Shown: one piece after another, positions 10,515-19,114 of the stretch
Layout: the number at the start of each line of letters is the position of its first letter
Numbering within the stretch: the first letter of the stretch is position 1
Assembly: GCA_015066225.1 (NCBI GenBank)
Contig: SVOT01000002.1
Location: 310,001 to 374,000 of the forward strand
DNA: 64,000 bases
Source of the DNA: Oscillospiraceae bacterium
Lineage (GTDB): Bacteria; Bacillota; Clostridia; Oscillospirales; Acutalibacteraceae
Direction of reading: 5' to 3'
Position numbers and translations under genes: made by a program
Notes under the pieces: generated by a model
Databases searched by the model: none
What the model was told of the DNA's origin: nothing
What the model saw: the letters and a program-made list of their open reading frames with translations, nothing else

Positions 10515-10523
10515 TGTTAGAAT
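10515..10523 (+). promoter_or_regulatory. Putative extended -10 promoter of ppdK
   Basis: TGTTAGAAT is an extended -10 box (TGn-TAGAAT) 66 bp before the ppdK start. No good -35 is visible. The leader contains a small hairpin, GCGTGC-AAAC-GCACGC, at 10551-10566. Confidence 0.4.
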
Positions 10524-10588
10524 GTTGGATGGTAATCAAATACTCAAATTGCGTGCAAACGCACGCAGGAAAATAATGGAGGTTTATT

Positions 10589-13219
10589 ATGAGCAAAAAA
10601 TTCGTTTATTTGTTCTCAGAGGGCGACGCTTCAATGCGTGAGCTTCTCGGTGGTAAAGGTGCAAACCTTGCAGAAATGACCAACATCGGTCTTCCTGTTC
10701 CCCAGGGTTTCACAATCACAACTGAAGCTTGTACTCAGTACTATGAGGACGGCAGAAAAATCAACGATGAAATCCAGGCACAGATCATGGAATACATCGA
10801 CAAAATGGAAGGCGTTGTCGGCAAAAAATTCGGCGACAAAGAAAACCCCCTTCTTGTTTCTGTTCGTTCAGGTGCTCGTGCATCAATGCCCGGTATGATG
10901 GATACAATCCTCAACCTTGGCCTTAACGAAGAGGTTGTTGAGGTTATGGCTGCTAAGTCAGGCAATGCTCGTTGGGCTTATGACTGCTACAGAAGATTCA
11001 TCCAGATGTACTCCGACGTTGTTATGGAAGTTGGTAAAAAATACTTCGAGCAGCTTATCGACGAAATGAAAGAAGCTAAAGGTGTAACTCAGGATATTGA
11101 GCTTACTGCTGAAGACCTCAAAGAGCTTGCAGGTCAGTTCAAGGCTGAATACAAATCAAAAATCGGTAAAGACTTCCCCTCAGATCCCAAAGAACAGCTT
11201 ATGGGCGCTGTTGAGGCTGTTTTCCGTTCATGGGATAACCCCCGTGCAAACGTTTACCGTCGTGACAACGATATCCCTTATTCATGGGGTACTGCTGTTA
11301 ACGTTCAGGCTATGGCTTTCGGTAACATGGGTGATGATTGCGGTACAGGTGTTGCTTTCACTCGTGACCCCGCAACAGGTGACAAAGGCCTTATGGGTGA
11401 GTTCCTTGTAAACGCACAGGGCGAAGACGTTGTTGCCGGTGTTCGTACTCCCATGCCCATCGCAGAAATGGCTGAGAAATTCCCCGAGGCATTCGCAGAA
11501 TTCACAAAGGTTTGCGCAATCCTCGAAGATCACTACAGAGATATGCAGGATATGGAGTTCACTGTTGAAGCAGGCAAGCTCTATATGCTCCAGACAAGAA
11601 ACGGTAAGAGAACTGCAAAGGCTGCTCTTAAAATTGCTTGTGACCTCGTTGACGAAGGCATGATCGACGAAAAGAAAGCTGTTGCAATGATCGACCCCAG
11701 AAACCTTGACACTCTTCTTCATCCCCAGTTCGATGCAAAGGCTCTTAAAGCTGCAACTCCTGCAGGTAAAGGTCTTGGCGCATCTCCCGGTGCTGCTTGC
11801 GGTAAGGTAGTTTTCACTGCTGAAGACGCAGAAGCTTGGAATGCTCGTGGCGAAAAGGTTGTTCTTGTTCGTCTTGAAACATCTCCCGAAGACATCACAG
11901 GTATGAAGGCTTCTCAGGGTATCCTCACAGTTCGTGGCGGTATGACATCTCACGCAGCTGTTGTTGCTCGTGGTATGGGTACTTGCTGTGTATCCGGTTG
12001 CGGCGATATCAAAATGGACGAAGAAAACAAGAAATTTGAACTCGCAGGCAAAACATACGTTGAAGGCGACTACATCTCAATCGACGGTTCAACCGGTAAC
12101 ATCTACGACGGCATCATCCCCACAGTTGACGCTGAAATCGCAGGTGAATTCGGCAGAATCATGGATTGGGCTGACAAATACAGAACTCTTAAGGTTCGTA
12201 CAAACGCTGATACTCCCGCTGATGCTAAGAAAGCTCGCGAGCTCGGTGCAGAAGGTATCGGTCTTTGCCGTACAGAGCACATGTTCTTCGAAGCTGAAAG
12301 AATCGCAGCATTCCGTGAAATGATTTGCGCTGACACAGTTGAAGAAAGAGAAGCTGCTCTTGATAAGATTCTTCCCTATCAGCAGGGCGACTTCGAAGCT
12401 CTCTATGAAGCTCTTGAAGGCAACCCCGTTACAATCCGTTTCCTTGATCCTCCGCTTCATGAGTTCGTTCCCACTGAAGAAGCTGATATCAAGCTCCTTG
12501 CAGATTCACAGGGCAAATCCGTTGAAGATATCAAAGCTATCATCGCTTCTCTTCACGAGTTCAACCCCATGATGGGTCACCGTGGCTGCCGTCTTGCAGT
12601 TACTTACCCCGAAATCGCTGCAATGCAGACAAAGGCTGTTATCCGTGCAGCTATCAACGTTCAGAAAGCACACGCTGATTGGAACGTAGTTCCCGAAATT
12701 ATGATTCCTCTTATCGGCGACGTAAAAGAGCTCAAATTCGTTAAGAAGGTTGTTGTTGAAACTGCTGATGCTGAAATCGCAGCTGCAGGTTCTGACCTCA
12801 AATACGAAGTTGGTACAATGATCGAAATCCCCAGAGCTTGTATCACTGCTGACGAGGTTGCTAAGGAAGCTGACTTCTTCTGCTTCGGTACAAACGACCT
12901 TACTCAGATGACATACGGCTTCAGCCGTGATGACGCCGGTAAGTTCCTTACAGCTTACTATGACAGCAAAATCTTCGAGAACGATCCCTTCGCAAAGCTC
13001 GACCAGAACGGCGTTGGCGCTCTTATGGAAATGGCTGTTGAAAAAGGTAAAGCAAGCGGCAAGAACCTCCACTACGGTATCTGTGGTGAGCACGGCGGCG
13101 ACCCCGTTTCTGTTGAATTCTGCCACAAGATTGGCCTCAACTACGTTTCTTGCTCTCCCTTCCGTGTTCCGATCGCTCGCCTTGCAGCAGCTCAGGCAGC
13201 AATCGCTGAAATGAAATAA
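10589..13219 (+). CDS. ppdK: Pyruvate, phosphate dikinase
   Basis: The 876-residue protein catalyses the reversible conversion of pyruvate, ATP and phosphate to phosphoenolpyruvate, AMP and pyrophosphate. In clostridia it often replaces or supplements pyruvate kinase in glycolysis. All three domains are present: the N-terminal ATP-grasp nucleotide-binding domain, the phosphohistidine domain with GGMTSHAAVVARGMG (catalytic His455), and the C-terminal PEP/pyruvate barrel with GLCRTEHMFF, GTNDLTQ and CGEHGGDP (catalytic Cys). The length is standard. The start has an excellent GGAGG site. Codon choice is strongly biased to a few codons, which is expected for a highly expressed gene and differs from the neighbours. 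It is monocistronic, ending in a strong terminator. Confidence 0.98.
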   Translation: MSKKFVYLFSEGDASMRELLGGKGANLAEMTNIGLPVPQGFTITTEACTQYYEDGRKINDEIQAQIMEYIDKMEGVVGKKFGDKENPLLVSVRSGARASMPGMMDTILNLGLNEEVVEVMAAKSGNARWAYDCYRRFIQMYSDVVMEVGKKYFEQLIDEMKEAKGVTQDIELTAEDLKELAGQFKAEYKSKIGKDFPSDPKEQLMGAVEAVFRSWDNPRANVYRRDNDIPYSWGTAVNVQAMAFGNMGDDCGTGVAFTRDPATGDKGLMGEFLVNAQGEDVVAGVRTPMPIAEMAEKFPEAFAEFTKVCAILEDHYRDMQDMEFTVEAGKLYMLQTRNGKRTAKAALKIACDLVDEGMIDEKKAVAMIDPRNLDTLLHPQFDAKALKAATPAGKGLGASPGAACGKVVFTAEDAEAWNARGEKVVLVRLETSPEDITGMKASQGILTVRGGMTSHAAVVARGMGTCCVSGCGDIKMDEENKKFELAGKTYVEGDYISIDGSTGNIYDGIIPTVDAEIAGEFGRIMDWADKYRTLKVRTNADTPADAKKARELGAEGIGLCRTEHMFFEAERIAAFREMICADTVEEREAALDKILPYQQGDFEALYEALEGNPVTIRFLDPPLHEFVPTEEADIKLLADSQGKSVEDIKAIIASLHEFNPMMGHRGCRLAVTYPEIAAMQTKAVIRAAINVQKAHADWNVVPEIMIPLIGDVKELKFVKKVVVETADAEIAAAGSDLKYEVGTMIEIPRACITADEVAKEADFFCFGTNDLTQMTYGFSRDDAGKFLTAYYDSKIFENDPFAKLDQNGVGALMEMAVEKGKASGKNLHYGICGEHGGDPVSVEFCHKIGLNYVSCSPFRVPIARLAAAQAAIAEMK

Positions 13220-13264
13220 TCAACCGATTATTCATTACGGAATAGCAAATAAATAAATAAACGA

Positions 13265-13297
13265 ATCCCCTTGGAGCAATCCAAGGGGACTTTTGTT
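13265..13297 (+). terminator. ppdK terminator
   Basis: CCCCTTGG and CCAAGGGG pair around a six-base loop, followed by ACTTTTG. A near-copy lies at 13568-13600. Confidence 0.85.
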
Positions 13298-13329
13298 GAC
13301 TTCATTTCATAATAATGATAGTATATATG

Positions 13330-13467
13330 TGCAGTTTCTCGCCACCTATGAGGGCAACGATATTATATCGACCTGAGTAGTTGGGTGAGGGCTGTAAAGA
13401 AGCAAAATTGTCATGCAGAGAGATATTGGAGTTTACTCCCTCTGGAATTCATTTTGCTTCTTTTTAT
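13330..13467 (+). ncRNA. Possible structured RNA ending in a nested terminator hairpin
   Basis: No reading frame fits this stretch. Its 3' half forms a nested hairpin. The outer stem GAAGCAAAAT (13399-13408) pairs with ATTTTGCTTC (13451-13460), followed by a T run. Inside, CAGAG (13416-13420) pairs with CTCTG (13440-13444), and GGAG-TTTA-CTCC forms the tip. The 5' half contains CGAT-ATTAT-ATCG and a repeated TGAGGGC. I do not recognise the family. It could be a small RNA with its own terminator or an eroded repeat. Confidence 0.4.
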
Positions 13468-13480
13468 ATATTTTTAAACA

Positions 13481-13533
13481 TTTTCCCCACTTTGCTAACT
13501 GCTGGACAGGCTGCTATCAAGGGCTAATTCTTA
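13481..13533 (+). repeat. Direct repeat A flanking the orphan gene
   Basis: This 53-bp sequence matches 14384-14436 at 46 of 53 positions, with the first 22 bases identical. The two copies bracket the AT-rich gene at 13691-14374. Confidence 0.85.
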
Positions 13534-13567
13534 AATGAATTATTCGGAAAAGCAAATAACTAAATGA

Positions 13568-13600
13568 ATCCCTTTGGAGAAATCCAAGGGGATTTTTGTA
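13568..13600 (+). terminator. Second copy of the ppdK-like terminator
   Basis: ATCCCTTTGG and CCAAGGGGAT pair around AGAAAT, followed by TTTTTG. About 65 bp up to and including this hairpin resemble the ppdK 3' flank at 13225-13297, so it looks duplicated. No gene lies between it and the previous terminator. Confidence 0.65.
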
Positions 13601-13690
13601 TATAGTCCGTTTTTAAGTACACCAAAATAAAAATTATAATTGAGATTTGTAAAAATGGGGCTTATACTGTATGTAAGAGGTGAAAAAATC

Positions 13691-14374
13691 ATGTTATCAC
13701 ATATTGATAGGTTATTTGAATTGTGTAAAGAGCAACCATTTAGTGAAGAGAAAATTACTAAGTATATATTAGATAATAAAATGAGTAGTGAGGAAGTAAC
13801 TCGTACTGCATTAAAATTGTGTAATTATGGTTTTTGCTCATATTCAGATTACTTATATGAAAAAGAAAAAGAACCCATGCCAGAAGATTTGATAACATTC
13901 AATTGGGAAACTTTATTTAATATTCTTATAAAAAACGGTTTAGATGCAAATCTTGTAATATGTGATGATGGAATGAATTACGAAAATATTTTGCAGGAAA
14001 TAAAATATTTTGATGATGGTAACCTTGGTGCAAAAATTTTGAGAAACACCCTGAATCACAATGGAAATCCCAATATTGTAATTGATAATCAAAACCTTTT
14101 TGAAGAAATAGATTCAGATTTGATGCTTGATATTTCAATGGGTTTGTATCATCATAAATGGCAACTTGATAATGCATGGCGATTTTGGTTAGTTATGGTG
14201 GGATTTGGTGGAACGATTAACAATGTTCAATGTCCTGTAGAAATGCGTGATGGGTTTCAAGTTGAGATTTTTAAAGAATTTGAAAAATTTGATTACAATA
14301 TTAAGTGGTTAGAAAAGGATTTCGAAATGCAGATTTTTGATAAAGAAACAAAAACAGTTGTTGCTATTGCTTAA
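13691..14374 (+). CDS. AT-rich orphan protein in a repeat-flanked cassette
   Basis: The frame opens at a TTG at 13640, but the ATG at 13691 has AAGAGGTG 9 bp upstream and is the better start. That gives 227 residues, beginning MLSHIDRLFELCKEQ. I do not recognise a family. The protein is acidic, has no membrane segment or signal peptide, and has a helical N-terminus (LCKEQ to LCNYG) and a W-rich C-terminal half (HHKWQLDNAWRFWL). Base composition is much richer in A and T than the neighbours, including third codon positions. Together with the flanking direct repeats this suggests horizontal acquisition. Single-gene AT-rich cassettes of this size are often orphan immunity or defence proteins, but nothing here proves that. 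Confidence 0.75.
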   Translation: MLSHIDRLFELCKEQPFSEEKITKYILDNKMSSEEVTRTALKLCNYGFCSYSDYLYEKEKEPMPEDLITFNWETLFNILIKNGLDANLVICDDGMNYENILQEIKYFDDGNLGAKILRNTLNHNGNPNIVIDNQNLFEEIDSDLMLDISMGLYHHKWQLDNAWRFWLVMVGFGGTINNVQCPVEMRDGFQVEIFKEFEKFDYNIKWLEKDFEMQIFDKETKTVVAIA

Positions 14375-14383
14375 TAAATGATA

Positions 14384-14436
14384 TTTTCCCCACTTTGCTA
14401 ACTGCACCTCAGGCCGCTATCAAGGACTAATTCCTA
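14384..14436 (+). repeat. Direct repeat B flanking the orphan gene
   Basis: This is the partner of 13481-13533. The differences cluster in a four-base block near position 23, with three further single changes. It lies 9 bp after the stop codon of the orphan gene. Confidence 0.85.
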
Positions 14437-14490
14437 ACACAAAAAATTCCACCCGAGAGAAAAATCGGGTGGATATTTTTTTGTGTTAGC
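14434..14490. terminator. Long bidirectional terminator
   Basis: CTAACACAAAAAA and TCCACCCGA pair with TCGGGTGGA and TTTTTTGTGTTAG around an eight-base loop. It closes the orphan cassette and insulates the next gene. Confidence 0.85.
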
Positions 14491-14550
14491 ACATTAACTT
14501 TTTCCTTGCGGGAACTATGTGTTTTTTAACCAGCAAAGATTGTTTTAACA

Positions 14551-14579
14551 TTGATTATATGGAGTAAATGTGATAAAAT
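14551..14579 (+). promoter_or_regulatory. Promoter of the PHP gene
   Basis: TTGATT and TAAAAT are spaced by 17 bp, with TG just before the -10. It overlaps the longest possible reading frame and so supports the downstream start at 14620. Confidence 0.6.
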
Positions 14580-14619
14580 ACGTATAAAAATGAAGTGGAT
14601 ATTTAAGGAGAGAGCGCTG

Positions 14620-15567
14620 ATGAAGCATATACTGATTTCTAAAGAGAAAAACCAATATATTGCGAATTTGCATTGTCATACCACACTCTCTGACGGCAGA
14701 AAATCGCCGGAAGAAATTCGTGATGCGTATAAGGAGCAGGGGTACAGCATAGTTGCATTTTCGGATCACGATAATTATTTTGATCATAGCGATTTTTGCA
14801 CAGAGGATTTTGTTGCAATTAATTCCTTTGAGGCAGATATCAGCGACAATATAGTGAGTAGCAGTCAGTTTCGAAGATGTTATCACCTCAATGCATTTAA
14901 TATAAAAGGCGACAAAGAGGTTAAGCTTCCTGCCACACCCGACTACAGAGATATGAAAGCTGTAAACGAATATATACAAAAGCTTAAAGAATCAGGATTT
15001 ATAGTTGCTTATAATCATCCGTATTGGTCAATGCAGTGTCTTGACGACTATCGTGATTTAGAAGGCTGCAGCATTGTTGAAATATATAACAATTCTGTAT
15101 TTATAGAGGGTGGAGATGACGGTCAGGAGCAGGTTTATGATGAAATGCTCCGTAGCGGAAAGAGACTGTTTTGTACTATGGCAGACGATAATCATAATGA
15201 GTTTCCGTTTGGTGATGTGCGTTGCGACAGCTTCGGCGGAAAAACAGTTTTTCTCTGTGATTCACTTAGTTATGACTCTGTTATATCTGCTATGCAGAAT
15301 GGGTCATTTTACTGTACCCGTGAGCCGAGAATCCTTGAGCTGACATTGGAGGATGGCAGAGTTCACATTGAGTGTTCGCAGGCTCAACGCATAGCGCTCT
15401 CAACAGCAGGCAGACGCTCAAAGGCTTTACATGCTCCTGCGGGTGAATACGTAACCCAAGCGGATTTTCAGCTGGAGGATGAGGATGTATACTTCCGGAT
15501 TGAAGTGATAGGTCCTTCAGGGAAAAAGGCGAACACTAACGCATATTTTGTTGAAGATTATATATAA
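14620..15567 (+). CDS. PHP-domain metal-dependent phosphoesterase
   Basis: The 315-residue protein starts at an ATG with AAGGAG 9 bp upstream; upstream in-frame codons overlap the promoter. The PHP signature is at the N-terminus: NLHCHTTLSDGRKSPEE, then AFSDHDNYFDH, with later metal-binding positions in YNHPYWS and ADDNHNEF. PHP proteins use two or three metal ions to hydrolyse phosphoesters, but the substrate of stand-alone members is mostly unknown. A beta-rich C-terminal extension of about 80 residues follows the barrel. No signal peptide is seen. It is probably monocistronic, since the sulfatase follows after 173 bp. Confidence 0.85.
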   Translation: MKHILISKEKNQYIANLHCHTTLSDGRKSPEEIRDAYKEQGYSIVAFSDHDNYFDHSDFCTEDFVAINSFEADISDNIVSSSQFRRCYHLNAFNIKGDKEVKLPATPDYRDMKAVNEYIQKLKESGFIVAYNHPYWSMQCLDDYRDLEGCSIVEIYNNSVFIEGGDDGQEQVYDEMLRSGKRLFCTMADDNHNEFPFGDVRCDSFGGKTVFLCDSLSYDSVISAMQNGSFYCTREPRILELTLEDGRVHIECSQAQRIALSTAGRRSKALHAPAGEYVTQADFQLEDEDVYFRIEVIGPSGKKANTNAYFVEDYI

Positions 15568-15740
15568 TTGACATTTTAGTAGAGATTAACGGGTTTTCGG
15601 ACCTTGCTGATTGTCTCGAAAGCTTAAAGGGTCGATTCCCGGTTTATTTGTTTTGAAAAAGCAAGCATTTCTGATCCCGACTGAGCAATCGTCGGGATTT
15701 GCTGTTAATGCTGTAAATATATGTAAAAGACGGTGCTTTT

Positions 15741-17147
15741 ATGAAGAAAAAACCTAATGTTTTATTTATTGTTACCGATGACCAGCGCTTTGATACAATT
15801 CACGCTCTGGGCAATAAAGAGATAATCACACCAAATCTAGACAAATTGGTTCAGCGGGGGTGTTCTTTTGTTCGTGCCCATATTGCGGGCGGAACCTGTG
15901 GCGCAGTTTGTATGCCAAGCCGTGCAATGGTTTTGTCGGGCCGTAACCCCTTCCATCTGGAGGAGCTTGGCGGCAATATTCCGCCCGAGCACAAAACCCT
16001 TGCAGAAACCTTTAAAAACAACGGCTATGAAACAATCGGACTCGGTAAATGGCACAACGGTTGCCCCGCCTATGCAAGAAGCTTTACACAGGGCGCAAAG
16101 ATATTTTTTGGCGGTATGTGGGACCACTGGAATGTTCCCACCTGCAGATATGACCCAACGGGCGAATACGACAACGTAATAAATTTTGTAGTGGATTTTT
16201 ATAAAGATAATCATCCACAGCAGCAACATTGTGATGAATTTGACCCGGGCAAGCATTCCAGCACTCTGCTTACAGATGCGGCAATCGATTTGTTGGTGAA
16301 AAACGCAGGGCAGGAGAAGCCGTTTTTTATGTATCTTGCGTATTTAGCACCCCACGACCCGAGAACAATGCCCGACGAATTCCGCAAAATGTATGATTCA
16401 GAAAAAATAACTCTGCCGCCGAATTTTCAAGAGGTTATTGACACAAATTATCCATTAATGGTGCATCGTGACGAGCATCTTGCGTCATACCCCCGAAATG
16501 AGGATGAAATAAAGCAGCATATTGCCGAATATTTTGCGATGATAACACACCTTGACTATGAAATCGGCAGATTACTTGACGCTTTGCATAAATCAGGGGA
16601 AGAGGATAACACAATTATTGTATTCACGGGTGATAACGGTCTTGCGGTGGGTCAGCACGGGTGGCTCGGCAAAGAGGATATTTATGAGCACGGTGTTCGT
16701 GTACCTCTTGTTATTGCGGGGCCGGGCGTTGCCGAAAACACACGCAACGATGCATACGTTTATCTGTATGACATTTTCCCCACACTTTGCGAAAAAGTGG
16801 GTGTGGAAATCCCGGAATCCGTTGACGGCAAAAGCTTTGCGCACCTTCTTGACGGTGAGCACGGTGACAAATTCCGTGATGAGCTGTATCTGATTTTTGA
16901 CGAGTTTGTTCGTGGTGTCAAGGATGATAATTATAAGCTTATTGAGTACCGTAACGGCGACGAGAAAGAGGATAAGTGGACATTCCTTTATGATATAAAA
17001 AATGACCCTTGGGAAACTGAAAACCTTGCTTTAAAAGAGGGTTATGAAGATAAGATAAAAGAGCTGCGGGGAAAAATTCTTCAACACCGTGATTCGTGGG
17101 AGGAGCAAGCACACCCGTGGGGCACGGCTTTCTGGAAAAGATTTTGA
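15741..17147 (+). CDS. Cys-type sulfatase
   Basis: This 468-residue protein belongs to the alkaline-phosphatase-like arylsulfatase family, which hydrolyses sulfate esters. The activation motif is CMPSR with Cys57. That Cys must be converted to formylglycine, which in anaerobes is done by the radical SAM enzyme anSME; no maturase gene is in the window. Metal ligands are seen in FIVTDDQR near the N-terminus and FTGDNGLAVGQHGWLGK near residue 300. There is no signal peptide, so it probably acts on imported sulfated sugars. It neighbours a PHP phosphoesterase and a secreted hydrolase. The substrate, for instance a host mucin or algal sugar, is not readable. Phosphonate hydrolases share this fold and remain an alternative. 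Confidence 0.92.
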   Translation: MKKKPNVLFIVTDDQRFDTIHALGNKEIITPNLDKLVQRGCSFVRAHIAGGTCGAVCMPSRAMVLSGRNPFHLEELGGNIPPEHKTLAETFKNNGYETIGLGKWHNGCPAYARSFTQGAKIFFGGMWDHWNVPTCRYDPTGEYDNVINFVVDFYKDNHPQQQHCDEFDPGKHSSTLLTDAAIDLLVKNAGQEKPFFMYLAYLAPHDPRTMPDEFRKMYDSEKITLPPNFQEVIDTNYPLMVHRDEHLASYPRNEDEIKQHIAEYFAMITHLDYEIGRLLDALHKSGEEDNTIIVFTGDNGLAVGQHGWLGKEDIYEHGVRVPLVIAGPGVAENTRNDAYVYLYDIFPTLCEKVGVEIPESVDGKSFAHLLDGEHGDKFRDELYLIFDEFVRGVKDDNYKLIEYRNGDEKEDKWTFLYDIKNDPWETENLALKEGYEDKIKELRGKILQHRDSWEEQAHPWGTAFWKRF

Positions 17148-17165
17148 TGGAAATAAATATTCATG

Positions 17166-17202
17166 CAAACCGACATTTGTGTTTGAAAATGTCGGTTTTT
17201 TG
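17166..17202 (+). terminator. Sulfatase terminator
   Basis: AACCGACATTT pairs with AAATGTCGGTT, followed by TTTT. It lies 20 bp after the stop codon. Confidence 0.85.
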
Positions 17203-17259
17203 TGTGCGTAATTGTGTTTTTTTACAATATTTCAAGGTAAAAGTTGTGCAATGATTTTA

Positions 17260-17288
17260 TTGTTAAAAATGTATATATGTGTTAGTAT
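17260..17288 (+). promoter_or_regulatory. Putative promoter of the lipase-like gene
   Basis: TTGTTA and TAGTAT are separated by 17 bp, 34 bp before the start codon. Confidence 0.5.
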
Positions 17289-17321
17289 TTATTTAACAAT
17301 TTGTTAACAAGAGGTGTTTTT

Positions 17322-19109
17322 ATGAAAATGAAGCGATTAGTAAGCTTTCTGTTGGTGCTGAGCTTGCTTCTCTCGGCATTTATTATCCCGACTTCTGCTA
17401 AAAGTCCGTCAGCAGCCGGCTACCTTACCGATTATGATACCGAAACCCCCATTATCATCGTTCACGGTATGAGCCAGAATGACACGTATCTTCTCAATGA
17501 AGACGGTTCAAGAATGACCGACGACAGCGGTGATTATATCACCGGCTGGCCATTGGAGCTTGATATCGGTGCCCTTATTAAAGAAGCACTTGTTCCCCTT
17601 ATTACATCTGCTCTCACAAGAACCGATGCGGGTCTTTCCGAGGCTATGCGAAAGGGTGCATACGAAGCACTTTTCGCCTTGCACAAGGATAACGAGGGTA
17701 ACTATCTCACTCCTGTGGAGGTTCCCTGTTATGAATATCCTATGAGCGAAATGACAGATGAACTCAAAGAATTCTACTATAACTTCATCCCGCTTCAGGG
17801 TCTTGGCGAAATTGTGGGCGAAGAAAACATCTATTATTTCGGCTATGACTCATTCGGCGACGTTATCGGCGAAGCAAAGAAGCTTCATCACTATATCCAC
17901 GACGTTGTTTTGCCCCAGACAGGTGCAGACCAGGTAAGAATCTGCCCCATCAGCCTCGGCGGCACTATTGCGGTTACATATCTTGAAATGTATCCCGAGG
18001 ATTATGAGCTTATCAAGAGAATGGTTTTCGTAATCCCTGCTATTGATGGCTCCGACATCATCGGTGACCTTCTCACAAACAACGTAAGTATTCTTGAGGA
18101 TAACGAAATGCTTTACGGCGATTTCCTTCCCTCACTTCTCGGCGACGGTGCCCTCGGCTATTTCCTTAATATCTGCTTGCGTATTCTGCCCTCAGACGTT
18201 CTGAAGAGTGCGTTGTCTTCCCTTGTGGACGGTGTTGTTGAAACGGCAATTCTTCCCACAACAATTATGTGGGCTCTTTGTCCCACGGACTATTATGAAG
18301 AGGCAAGAGCAAAATGGCTCGACAATGAAGAATACTCAGCCATAGCAGAAAAGGTTGATTATTATATGAACGCCAGAGCAAACTTCGGCGAAAACCTTTA
18401 CGAGATGATGAATACGGGCACAAAGGTGTTTGATATTTGTTGCTACGGCGGCGGAATGTTCCCCCTTTGCAAGGATTATAACAAGACAAACGGCGACGGA
18501 ATAGTTCACGCAAACTCTGCTTCAATGTGGGCAACCTTTGCAAACGTTGGTGAAACCTTGGGTGACGATTACGTTGCGGCAGGCACATATTGCAACAACC
18601 CCGCTCACGACCACATTTCACCCGACAACACCGTTGACCCAACAACCGGTCTTTTGCCCTGCACAACCTGGTACATCAAGAATCAGGATCACGAGAAGCT
18701 TCCACACAATGACGTTGCTTTGCAGATGGCATTTGAGATTATGACAAATGAAAAAATCGTTGACGTTTACAGCTTCCCCGAGATTTATCCCCAGTATAAC
18801 GAGGGTAGATTGACAAACACAGTCAATGAATATCTCGAAATTTGGGAGAATGCAGACAAGGATGCTTATGCACCTGAGCAGATTGAATACGTTGAATATG
18901 CCGTTTCGGAAATCGAAAGAATGCTCGATGAAACGATTGTTGACAACGCAAGGTGGAAAGCCGCTGAGGAGGAGCTGAGATTGGCTCTTGTCAGCGTTGG
19001 TCTGGTTGAAGACACAACACCCACAACTCTTGACAACACGTTGACCTCGTTCACAAAAATTCTTAACGAATTTTCTAACTTCTTCTTTGATTACGTTATA
19101 AGAGCATAA
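17322..19109 (+). CDS. Secreted lipase/esterase-like alpha/beta hydrolase
   Basis: The ATG at 17322 with AGAGGTG upstream is preferred over an in-frame TTG at 17301, giving 595 residues. A classical signal peptide (MKMKRLVSFLLVLSLLLSAF) precedes the mature protein. PIIIVHGMSQND near residues 43-54 matches the oxyanion-hole strand of lipases. CPISLGGTIAVTYLEMYP contains the probable nucleophile Ser211 in an S-L-G-G elbow that departs from the usual G-x-S-x-G. A His in DHISPDNT or NQDHEKLPHND could complete the triad. The last 110 residues form a helical region (TVNEYLEIWENADK onward) resembling FIVAR-type cell-wall modules. The protein ends in a Phe-rich amphipathic tail. No cell-wall sorting signal is seen. 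The substrate is unknown. Confidence 0.75.
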   Translation: MKMKRLVSFLLVLSLLLSAFIIPTSAKSPSAAGYLTDYDTETPIIIVHGMSQNDTYLLNEDGSRMTDDSGDYITGWPLELDIGALIKEALVPLITSALTRTDAGLSEAMRKGAYEALFALHKDNEGNYLTPVEVPCYEYPMSEMTDELKEFYYNFIPLQGLGEIVGEENIYYFGYDSFGDVIGEAKKLHHYIHDVVLPQTGADQVRICPISLGGTIAVTYLEMYPEDYELIKRMVFVIPAIDGSDIIGDLLTNNVSILEDNEMLYGDFLPSLLGDGALGYFLNICLRILPSDVLKSALSSLVDGVVETAILPTTIMWALCPTDYYEEARAKWLDNEEYSAIAEKVDYYMNARANFGENLYEMMNTGTKVFDICCYGGGMFPLCKDYNKTNGDGIVHANSASMWATFANVGETLGDDYVAAGTYCNNPAHDHISPDNTVDPTTGLLPCTTWYIKNQDHEKLPHNDVALQMAFEIMTNEKIVDVYSFPEIYPQYNEGRLTNTVNEYLEIWENADKDAYAPEQIEYVEYAVSEIERMLDETIVDNARWKAAEEELRLALVSVGLVEDTTPTTLDNTLTSFTKILNEFSNFFFDYVIRA

Positions 19110-19114
19110 TTGGT

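Noticed and set aside
11282-13126. Long open frames on the minus strand opposite ppdK (up to 223 residues).
   Set aside because: They are antisense shadows created by the strong codon bias of ppdK; they lack ribosome sites and contain runs of Ser and Cys without a protein-like pattern.
13481-14436. Integron attC sites.
   Set aside because: The repeats lack the paired core sites GTTRRRY and RYYYAAC and do not fold into an attC hairpin; no integrase is present.
15590-15660. A tRNA-like T arm (GGGTCGATTCCC).
   Set aside because: No acceptor, D or anticodon stems can be formed around it.
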